From Synechococcaceae bacterium WBB_10_009 (GTDB lineage: Bacteria; Cyanobacteriota; Cyanobacteriia; PCC-6307; Cyanobiaceae): DNA of 6,338 nucleotides. The stretch covers positions 1-6,338 of the forward strand of contig RHBP01000101.1 in NCBI GenBank assembly GCA_010030955.1, given 5' to 3'. A program made the translations under genes and the position numbers. Below the pieces are notes generated by a model, which had not been told where the DNA came from, did no database searches, and saw only the letters and a list, made by a program, of their open reading frames with translations. Shown one piece after another: positions 1 to 5,327 of the stretch (its first letter is position 1; each line of letters opens with the position of its first letter).

Positions 1-532
1 CCAGCTCCCCCAGCTGGAAGGCGCTGAGGGCCGCGCTGGAGCGGGCCATGGCAAAGCCGGGGCGAGCATCGGCTGCGGCCACAAAGCTGCTGCGGGCTGC
101 CGACCAGTCGCCGCGGGAGCCCTGCACGTTGCCCAGGTTGTAGAGGGCGGAGGCATCCGGAGGATGACCCTCGGCGGCATCACGCTCCAGGATCCAGCGG
201 TAGTCGGCCTCGGCGGCATCCCAGCGCTGCAGGGACTCCTCGGCGGTGCCGCGGTTGAGGTGGGGGTCGGGGCTGGCGGGGTCCAGCTCCATGGCACGGG
301 TTTGGTCGGCGATGGCCGCCTGCGGATCCCCCAGGGCCAGCTGCACATTGCCGCGGTTGCTCCAGGCGGCGGCATCGCTCGGCGCCAGCTCCAGCACCTG
401 GTTCCACAGGGGCAGGGCGCCGGCGAAATCGCCGGAGCGACTGGCGGCCAGGGCCTGGTCAAACAGCTGCGGCAGGGGTGTGGCGGCCACCGCCAACTGC
501 AGCACCAGCAGCAGGGCCAGCAGGCTGCTCAT
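1..532 (-). CDS. Exported TPR-repeat protein (N-terminal 177 residues, runs off the left edge)
   Basis: The reading frame opens at an ATG at 532 and stays open to base 1, so the C-terminus is missing. The first 17 or so residues are a hydrophobic Leu/Ala/Val stretch ending in AVAATP, which looks like a cleavable signal peptide and points to the periplasm or thylakoid lumen. After it come at least three tetratricopeptide-like helix pairs, at roughly residues 54-86 (AAWSNRGNVQLALGD, then AMELDP), 91-120 (HLNRGTAEES, RWDAAEADYRWIL) and 129-161 (ALYNLGNVQ, ARPGF). TPR proteins are protein-protein scaffolds, and the partner here is unknown. The ATG overlaps the ruvB stop as ATGA, so the two are probably cotranscribed and translationally coupled. 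The overlap fixes the start, as no Shine-Dalgarno sequence is visible. Gene identity is secure at the fold level only. Confidence 0.85.
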   Translation of the reverse strand, partial: MSSLLALLLVLQLAVAATPLPQLFDQALAASRSGDFAGALPLWNQVLELAPSDAAAWSNRGNVQLALGDPQAAIADQTRAMELDPASPDPHLNRGTAEESLQRWDAAEADYRWILERDAAEGHPPDASALYNLGNVQGSRGDWSAARSSFVAAADARPGFAMARSSAALSAFQLGEL

Positions 533-1590
533 GCGGCGTGGTCGCGGAGGTGCTGCACCCCGGCTTCGGTGATCACCCGGCCGCGGGGGGTGCGCTGCAA
601 CAGCCCTTGCTGCAACAGAAATGGCTCCACCACCGCCTCCAGGGTGGCCGGGTCTTCCCCCAGGCCGGCGGCCAGGGTGTCGAGCCCCACGGGCCCGCCG
701 CCATAGCTGTGGTGCAGCAGATGCAACAAACGCCGATCGCTGGCGTCGAGGCCGCGGCCATCCACCCGGTGCAGGCTCAGGGCCTCATTCACCAGCTCGG
801 CCCCCACCCGGCCATGGCCGCCCACGGCCGCCACATCGCGCACGCGCCGCAGCAGGCGGTTGGCGATGCGGGGGGTGCCGCGGCAGCGGCGGGCCACCTC
901 CAGGGCGGCAGCGGCATCCAGATCGATCTGGAGCAGGGCCGCCGCCCGCTGCACGATCGCCTGCAGGTCGTCGAGTCCGTAAAACTCCAGCCGCTGGATC
1001 AGCCCGAAGCGATCCCGCAGCGGTGAACTCAACGACCCCGCACGGGTGGTGGCCCCCACGAGGGTGAAGGGGGCCAGCGGCAGGCTGCGGGTGCGGGCGG
1101 TGGTGCCCTTGCCCACGGTGAGGTCGAGGCGGAAATCCTCCATGGCCGGGTAGAGGATCTCTTCGGCCACCCGCGTTAGCCGGTGGATTTCGTCGATGAA
1201 CAGCAGCTCGCGCGGCTGCAGGTTCACCAGCAGACCCACGATGTCGCGCGGGCGCTCCAGGGCCGGGGCGCTGGTGATGCGGCAGCGCACCCCCAACTCT
1301 TCGGCCAGCACCAGCGCCATGGTGGTTTTGCCCAGGCCCGGCGGGCCGTAGAGCAGCACGTGGTCGAGGGCCTCAGCGCGGCTGCAGGCGGCCTCCACGG
1401 CGATGCCCAGCACCTGCTTGAGCTCGCTCTGGCCGATGTAATCCGCCAGGCGGCGGGGGCGCAGTGAATCCTCCCGCTGTAGGGGCGTGTCGGCTTCAGG
1501 GCTGGGGCTGGGATCCAGCAGCCGCGGCTTGTCCCTCGGAGCGGCGGGCCTGGCGGGGCCAGCGGGGGATCCGGAGGAAACGATCGCCAT
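529..1590 (-). CDS. ruvB: Holliday junction branch migration DNA helicase RuvB
   Basis: This is a 353-residue AAA+ ATPase. As a hexamer with RuvA it drives branch migration of Holliday junctions during recombination and repair in the cytoplasm. Visible motifs in order: YIGQ at 51-54, Walker A GPPGLGKT at 82-89, the RuvB-typical APALERPRDIVGLL at 108-121, Walker B LLFIDEIH at 129-136, AMEDFRLD at 149-156, sensor 1 GATTRAG at 179-185, the arginine-finger segment SPLRDRFG at 189-196, and the C-terminal winged helix GLDTLAAGLGED (302-313) ending in TPRGR (334-338). Length fits the family, with about 45 extra Pro/Ser/Arg residues at the N-terminus, as I recall for cyanobacterial RuvB. The ATG at 1590 was chosen because MAIVSS is the start I recall for picocyanobacterial homologues; the frame stays open upstream to 1902, but that stretch is antisense to smpB. 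No clear ribosome binding site is seen. Confidence 0.97.
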   Translation of the reverse strand: MAIVSSGSPAGPARPAAPRDKPRLLDPSPSPEADTPLQREDSLRPRRLADYIGQSELKQVLGIAVEAACSRAEALDHVLLYGPPGLGKTTMALVLAEELGVRCRITSAPALERPRDIVGLLVNLQPRELLFIDEIHRLTRVAEEILYPAMEDFRLDLTVGKGTTARTRSLPLAPFTLVGATTRAGSLSSPLRDRFGLIQRLEFYGLDDLQAIVQRAAALLQIDLDAAAALEVARRCRGTPRIANRLLRRVRDVAAVGGHGRVGAELVNEALSLHRVDGRGLDASDRRLLHLLHHSYGGGPVGLDTLAAGLGEDPATLEAVVEPFLLQQGLLQRTPRGRVITEAGVQHLRDHAA

Positions 1591-1672
1591 CGCCCGAGGG
1601 TACCGGTGCTGGGCGGCGGCCGGGAGCTCCCTAGGGTCAGGGCAGGTGTTGATGTGGAGCGGGCGCCAGACC
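1591..1672. promoter_or_regulatory. Divergent ruvB/smpB intergenic region
   Basis: This 82-base gap lies between the divergent ruvB and smpB starts and must carry or neighbour the promoters of both. I see no convincing -10/-35 pair. The only ribosome-binding candidate is GGAG at 1656-1659, 13 bases before the smpB ATG, which is rather far. An in-frame ATG at 1652 could extend SmpB by seven residues. Confidence 0.4.
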
Positions 1673-2170
1673 ATGGCCAAGGGCGGAGGCAAAGCGAGCG
1701 CCAAGGCGCAGCGGGATGCCGCCCACAAGCTGCTGGCGGACAACCGTTTCGCCCGCCACCAATACGAGATCCTCGAAACCCTGGAGTGCGGCATCGAGCT
1801 GCTGGGCACGGAGGTGAAATCGATCCGGGCCGGCCAGGTGAACCTGCGCGATGGCTTCTGCCTGATCCGCGGCGGTGAACTGCAGCTGCACAACGTGCAC
1901 ATCTCCCCCCACAGCCACGCCGGCGCCTACTTCAACCATGAGCCGCTCCGCACCCGCCGGCTGCTGGCCCATGGCAGGGAAATCGAAAAATTCCGGGTGG
2001 CGGTGGATCAGAAGGGGCTCACCCTGGTGCCGCTCAACCTGCACCTGAAGGGGTCCTGGATCAAGGCCACCGTTGGCCTGGCCAAGGGCCGCAAGCTGCA
2101 CGACAAGCGCCAAGAAGAGCGCCGCAAGCAGGACATCAAGGACGCCAAGGCGGCCATCGCCCGGCTGTAG
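1673..2170 (+). CDS. smpB: SsrA-binding protein SmpB
   Basis: A 165-residue basic protein that binds the tRNA-like end of tmRNA and delivers it to stalled ribosomes for trans-translation. Family hallmarks are clear: NRFARHQYEILETLECGIEL at 24-43, GTEVKSIRAGQVNLRDGF at 45-62, HNVHISPHSHA at 73-83, NHEPLRTRRLLAH at 88-100, and the Lys/Arg-rich tail GLAKGRKLHDKRQEERRKQD from 135. In the family that tail becomes helical in the mRNA channel. Length is typical. The ATG at 1673 gives MAKGGGKA, a usual SmpB beginning. An in-frame ATG at 1652 gives MWSGRQT ahead of it and is less likely. The gene stands alone on its strand, divergent from ruvB and convergent with the kinase-like gene. The tmRNA gene (ssrA) is not in this window. 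Confidence 0.98.
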   Translation: MAKGGGKASAKAQRDAAHKLLADNRFARHQYEILETLECGIELLGTEVKSIRAGQVNLRDGFCLIRGGELQLHNVHISPHSHAGAYFNHEPLRTRRLLAHGREIEKFRVAVDQKGLTLVPLNLHLKGSWIKATVGLAKGRKLHDKRQEERRKQDIKDAKAAIARL

Positions 2171-2183
2171 GGGGCTGGCTTGG

Positions 2184-2219
2184 GGCTGCCGGGGGGCCTG
2201 TGCCCATGCCGCCGGAGCC
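2184..2219 (+). terminator. Imperfect GC-rich hairpin after smpB, possible terminator
   Basis: GGCT at 2184-2187 can pair with AGCC at 2216-2219, and CCGG at 2189-2192 with CCGG at 2212-2215, with a one-base bulge. An inner GGGC/GCCC stem (2194-2197 with 2202-2205) closes a CTGT loop. It starts 13 bases past the smpB stop, but no T-tract follows, so the terminator role is weak and rests on position. Confidence 0.3.
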
Positions 2220-2230
2220 GCGTTGCGCTT

Positions 2231-2274
2231 CTGTACAGCTTGTACAGCTCCTGGACGCCGTACAGGCTGTACGG
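2231..2274. repeat. Cluster of two 17-base GTAC-N5-GTAC palindromes
   Basis: Two inverted repeats lie side by side in the convergent gap between smpB and the kinase-like gene. The first, CTGTACAGCTTGTACAG at 2231-2247, has 7-base arms around GCT. The second, CCGTACAGGCTGTACGG at 2258-2274, is a perfect 8-base inverted repeat around one G. GTAC cores begin at 2233, 2242, 2260 and 2269, so all fall on a 9-base step with one position skipped. The skipped position is near a degenerate CTGGAC at 2251. It could be a repressor operator, a dispersed repeat or part of a bidirectional terminator. No T-tract supports the last. Confidence 0.7.
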
Positions 2275-2337
2275 AATCACAAAAGATCGGCGAGCACGCC
2301 CCAAGCAACACCCCACCGGGGCGGCGGGCGGGCGAGC

Positions 2338-3768
2338 TCAGTTCAGCCCCGGGGCGGATCCCGCAGGGGCCGAACCCGGCGGCAGCAGGGGATCGGAAGC
2401 GGAGGGCGCCGGCCGGGATGCCGCCGGCACCACCGGATCGGCCCGCAGCGACAGGGTGAGCAACGCCGGCGCCAGGCCCTCGTTGGTGATCAACAGCTGC
2501 ACCGGCGAGCGGTTCACCGCCGGCAGGCTCACCACCCGCAGGGGGCCGCGGGCCTCCAGCACCTGGCCATCGGCACCGAACACGCTCATCTGCATCAGCG
2601 GCGAGCCGTTCACCCCCAGCACCAGGCGGCTGGAGGCGGGCAATCGAATCGGGAACACCCGGGCCCCGGCCGCCGGCACCGAGGCCGACACCACGTTGGT
2701 TTGGCCCATGCGGGCCTGAATGGCCTCAATGCTCACCTTGGCCAGGGCCTGCTCCGCCGCCGCGTACCAGAGCTGGCGGAAGGGCTCAGCTGGGATGTCG
2801 TTGCCGGAGCGGCCGGGCAGCAGATTTTGGGCACTGCCCGACACCAGCTGCTGCACCACCTGCGGGCTGAGCCCTTTGCCCACCAGCGCCCCCTGGCGGC
2901 GGCGCCAGTCGCCGGCACTGAAGCCCCCCAGGCGGGTGCGCAGCTCCAGGGGCAGTTGCTCCACCCGGCTGAGCCAGTCTTCGGCGAGCTCGTTCCACAC
3001 CTTGCGCAGGGGGGCGTCATCGAGGCTGTCGCTCGGCAGGCGGCCGCCCCGCTCCGGGTATTGGGCCAGCAGGCTGGCGTCCACCAGCTTCAGAAACCAA
3101 CCGCGCTCGATCTGCAGGGCCCGCAGGCGGTTGAGCAGCTGCTGGCGCTGATCCACCTCCGCCGGCGGCAGGCTGCTGGGCAACTGCAGGGTGGGGCTGG
3201 CGGTGGGGTTGGTCACCCGGCCGCGGTTGAGCACCAACCACGCCAGGCCGGTGCCCAGCAGCAGCGCCGCCACCAGGGCCACCACCACCGGGATCAGCCG
3301 ACCTTCCGCAGCCTCCTCCTTCAGCACCTGGCGCTCCTGCCGGCGGCGCGCTGGCGACACCGGCGTACCCACCGCCACCTTCGGCAATTCCGGGCTCGGG
3401 GACGGCGCCAGGGCCACGGTGCGGTCGGCACGGGCCACCGGGCCGGTGGTTTCGGGCATCGGCACCGCCTGCAGGGCCTGTAGAGCGGCGGACGCCGAGG
3501 CAAAGCGCTGGTCCGGATCCGCACTCAGCAGCCGCTCCAGGGCCGCCCGCAGCTCCGGCAACCCATCGAGGGCCGCCGGCCAACACCAGGTGAGATCGCT
3601 GGGATCCAGCAACTGGGCGGGGGGCTCACCGCTGAGCAGCACCAGGGCGACCACGCCGAGGGCGTGCAGGTCCATCCAGGGCTGGGGGTCCTCGCCGCGG
3701 ACCCGCTCCGGAGGCGCATAGCCGGGTGTCACGCCACCGGGGCCGATGTCCAACAGCACGGGCAGGCC
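2338..3768 (-). CDS. Kinase-like protein, C-terminal part: kinase C-lobe, membrane helix, extracytoplasmic region (after frameshift)
   Basis: This is the downstream piece of the gene that begins at 4237. The meaningful frame enters at about 3768 with GLPVLLDIGPGGVTPGYAPP and ends at a TGA at 2338. With the upstream piece it makes a protein of about 632 residues. In composite numbering, DIG (163-165) replaces the usual DFG, and a very short activation segment leads to GYAPPERV (172-179). DLHALGVV follows from 189, and DPDQRF at 240-245 closes the kinase fold. A Pro/Arg-rich juxtamembrane linker leads to one hydrophobic helix at about 314-336 (LIPVVVALVAALLLG). About 295 residues then lie outside the cytoplasm. 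The stretch FPIRLPASSRLVLGVNG onward looks like a PPC-type beta domain, and the tail is Pro/Ala/Ser-rich. The frame is open upstream to an ATG at 3921, but that Cys-rich stretch is a shadow of the other frame. Confidence 0.8.
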   Translation of the reverse strand, partial: GLPVLLDIGPGGVTPGYAPPERVRGEDPQPWMDLHALGVVALVLLSGEPPAQLLDPSDLTWCWPAALDGLPELRAALERLLSADPDQRFASASAALQALQAVPMPETTGPVARADRTVALAPSPSPELPKVAVGTPVSPARRRQERQVLKEEAAEGRLIPVVVALVAALLLGTGLAWLVLNRGRVTNPTASPTLQLPSSLPPAEVDQRQQLLNRLRALQIERGWFLKLVDASLLAQYPERGGRLPSDSLDDAPLRKVWNELAEDWLSRVEQLPLELRTRLGGFSAGDWRRRQGALVGKGLSPQVVQQLVSGSAQNLLPGRSGNDIPAEPFRQLWYAAAEQALAKVSIEAIQARMGQTNVVSASVPAAGARVFPIRLPASSRLVLGVNGSPLMQMSVFGADGQVLEARGPLRVVSLPAVNRSPVQLLITNEGLAPALLTLSLRADPVVPAASRPAPSASDPLLPPGSAPAGSAPGLN

Positions 3769-4237
3769 GGCGCAGCAGGTTGGCGGGGCAGAGGTCGCCG
3801 TGGCAGATCCGCTGGCTGTGCAGCGCCGCCAGGACCGGCAACAGCCGCCGCAACAGCAGCACCACCTCGCCAGCGCCGAACACAAGCTGTCGCTCGGCCC
3901 GTTCCTGCAGCAGCTCGCCATAGCTGCGGCCCTCCTGCCACTCCCGCGGCAGCCACAGGGCTGGCCCAGCCTCGCCGGGCTGCTCGATCAGCTCCCCGAA
4001 GCGGGGCACCTGCGGATGCAGCACCCCCTGCAGCCGCGGCCACAGGGCCCGGTATTGCTGCTGCAGATCCGCCTGCGGGGCCCCCAGCTGCCGCAATGCC
4101 ACGGGAGCCTCACCGGCCAACTGGTCGGCGGCCCGCCACAGCTGTCCCTGGGGGCCTTCACTGAGCCGTTGCTCCAGCCGGTAGCGGCCACCGATCAGCT
4201 GGCCCGGTTCGGGTGCAGGGGATGGGGAGCTCTCCAA
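3626..4237 (-). CDS. Degenerate Ser/Thr protein kinase-like protein, N-terminal part (frame lost after about residue 156)
   Basis: Residues 1-156 are the kinase N-lobe and catalytic loop. IGGRYRLEQRLSEGPQGQLW (15-34) is the glycine-loop region. VALRQL at 46-51 stands where VAxK normally supplies the ATP-binding lysine, so that lysine appears to be arginine. CHGDLCPANLL at 145-155 is the HRDLKPEN catalytic loop, keeping Asp and Asn but with Gly for Arg and Cys for Lys. After about residue 156 (near 3770) this frame turns into Arg/Pro-rich nonsense and stops at 3626, while the kinase fold resumes one base over. The start is TTG at 4237. The only other candidate between the cysK stop (TGA at 4250-4252, same frame) and the kinase fold is CTG at 4246. 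The gene begins about 12 bases after cysK, so cotranscription is likely. No substrate is evident. It may act as a pseudokinase sensor. Confidence 0.75.
   Translation of the reverse strand: MESSPSPAPEPGQLIGGRYRLEQRLSEGPQGQLWRAADQLAGEAPVALRQLGAPQADLQQQYRALWPRLQGVLHPQVPRFGELIEQPGEAGPALWLPREWQEGRSYGELLQERAERQLVFGAGEVVLLLRRLLPVLAALHSQRICHGDLCPANLLRRPARAVGHRPRWRDTRLCASGAGPRRGPPALDGPARPRRGRPGAAQR
3766..3772 (-). other. Frameshift site in the kinase-like gene
   Basis: Reading the minus strand, CTG CTG CGC CGG (LLRR) belongs to the upstream frame and GGC CTG CCC GTG CTG TTG GAC ATC (GLPVLLDI) to the downstream one. They are joined by one extra base or two missing bases at about 3769. Both sides carry kinase motifs, so the break is real in this sequence. 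It is either a base error in a GC-rich run or a true mutation. No slippery heptamer is seen, so programmed shifting is not supported. Confidence 0.85.
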
Positions 4238-4249
4238 CGCCGGCAGGGT

Positions 4250-5251
4250 TCAGGCTGCGCGCACAGGTTGCTGCAGGCCCTTACCCCTCAGCCACTCCCC
4301 GTCATAAAGACGTGACCGATACCGATCGCCGCTGTCGCACAGCACCGTCACGATCGTGTGCCCCGGACCCAGGCGCCGGGCGGTTTCCACCGCCGCCGCC
4401 ACGTTGATGCCCACCGAACCCCCCAAAAACAACCCTTCGCGCCAAAGCAGGCCGTAGATGGTGTCGAGGGCCCGTTGGTCGTCGATGCGCACGGCGTCAT
4501 CCACGGGTGCCCCCTCCAGGTTGGCGGTCACGCGGCTGTTGCCGATGCCCTCGGTGATCGAGCTGCCCTCGCTAACCAGCTCGCCGGAGGTGGCCCAGCT
4601 GTGCAGGGCGCTGCCGTGGGGGTCCGCCAGCACACAGCGCACCTGGGGGTTTTGCTGCTTGAGATACAGCGCCACGCCCGCATAGGTGCCGCCGGTGCCC
4701 GTGGCCGCCACCCAGGCATCCACCTGGCCGCCGGTTTGCCGCCAGATCTCTGGGCCGGTGCTGTTGAAGTGGGCGCGGCGGTTGGCCAGGTTGTCGAACT
4801 GATTGGCCCACACGGCGCCAGGGGTTTCGGCGGCGATGCGGCCCGAGAGGCGCACGTAGTTGTTGGGGTCGCGGTAGGGCACCGCCGGCACCGTGCGCAC
4901 CTCCGCCCCCAGGCTGCGCAGCAGGCCAATTTTCTCGGCCGATTGGGTGTCGGGGATCACGATCAACGCCCGGTAGCCACGGGCATTGCAGAGGTGGGTG
5001 AGGCCAATGCCGGTGTTGCCGGCGGTGCCCTCCACCACGGTGCCGCCGGGCTGTAGCTGCCCCTGCTCCTCCGCCTCCATCAGGATCCCCAGGGCGGCAC
5101 GGTCCTTCACGGAACCGCCGGGGTTCATGAATTCCGCCTTGCCGAGGATCTCGCAGCCGGTGGCGTCGCTGAGGGAATTGAGCCGGATCAGCGGCGTGTT
5201 GCCCACGGCCCCCACAAAGCCGGCGGTGATGCCCGGAGAGCTGGCCAACAT
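4250..5251 (-). CDS. cysK: Cysteine synthase family protein (O-acetylserine sulfhydrylase-like, PLP-dependent)
   Basis: A 333-residue cytoplasmic fold-type II PLP enzyme. Members typically make L-cysteine from O-acetylserine and sulfide. Visible sites: VGNTPLIRL at 16-24; FMNPGGSVKDRA at 41-52, with Lys49 the expected Schiff-base lysine; the Asn loop EGTAGNTGIGL at 74-84; the phosphate-binding TGTGGT at 184-189; and CDSGDRY at 305-311, with the Ser that contacts the pyridine nitrogen. Length is normal for a single-domain enzyme without a CBS domain. EGTAGNTG differs from the TSGNTG loop of classical CysK. As I recall, the same variant occurs in mycobacterial Cds1 and some fungal cysteine synthases, so a cysteine desulfhydrase activity is possible. 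The ATG at 5251 was chosen; a TTG three codons earlier (5260) is in frame. The gene is divergent from egtB and is followed closely by the kinase-like gene. Confidence 0.9.
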   Translation of the reverse strand: MLASSPGITAGFVGAVGNTPLIRLNSLSDATGCEILGKAEFMNPGGSVKDRAALGILMEAEEQGQLQPGGTVVEGTAGNTGIGLTHLCNARGYRALIVIPDTQSAEKIGLLRSLGAEVRTVPAVPYRDPNNYVRLSGRIAAETPGAVWANQFDNLANRRAHFNSTGPEIWRQTGGQVDAWVAATGTGGTYAGVALYLKQQNPQVRCVLADPHGSALHSWATSGELVSEGSSITEGIGNSRVTANLEGAPVDDAVRIDDQRALDTIYGLLWREGLFLGGSVGINVAAAVETARRLGPGHTIVTVLCDSGDRYRSRLYDGEWLRGKGLQQPVRAA

Positions 5252-5327
5252 GGGGGACAACGTGCGCGATCTGCCGTGGCGCGATCGTAGGGGCCGCCTC
5301 TAGGGTCTCCGCAGATGCCGCCGCCCG
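5252..5327. promoter_or_regulatory. Divergent cysK/egtB intergenic region
   Basis: This 76-base gap separates the two divergent starts, so promoters for both must lie here or just inside the genes. It contains an 8-base direct repeat, GCGCGATC at 5264-5271 and 5279-5286, spaced 15 bases apart start to start. No clear -10/-35 boxes or Shine-Dalgarno sequences are visible. An in-frame TAG at 5301 and the ATG at 5328 bound the egtB start. Confidence 0.4.

Noticed and set aside
2231..2274. LexA or NtcA binding sites in the GTAC cluster
   Set aside because: The cyanobacterial LexA box as I recall it has four bases between GTAC and GTWC, here there are five. NtcA needs GTA-N8-TAC, here the gap is seven.
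1637..2311. A 224-codon minus-strand open frame antisense to smpB
   Set aside because: smpB is certain on the plus strand, and the antisense product has no recognisable motif.
2200..3483. A 427-codon plus-strand open frame antisense to the kinase-like gene
   Set aside because: The product is His/Gln/Arg-rich low-complexity sequence without domains. The opposite strand has a coherent protein with a membrane helix.
3769..3921. Upstream extension of the kinase C-terminal frame to an ATG at 3921
   Set aside because: This stretch reads as Cys/Ser/Arg-rich nonsense, while the other frame encodes the kinase catalytic loop over the same bases.
5281..5288. HIP1 octamer (GCGATCGC) in the cysK/egtB gap
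   Set aside because: The sequence is GCGATCGT, seven of eight bases. I noticed no exact HIP1 copies in the window, so it is not a meaningful HIP1 site.
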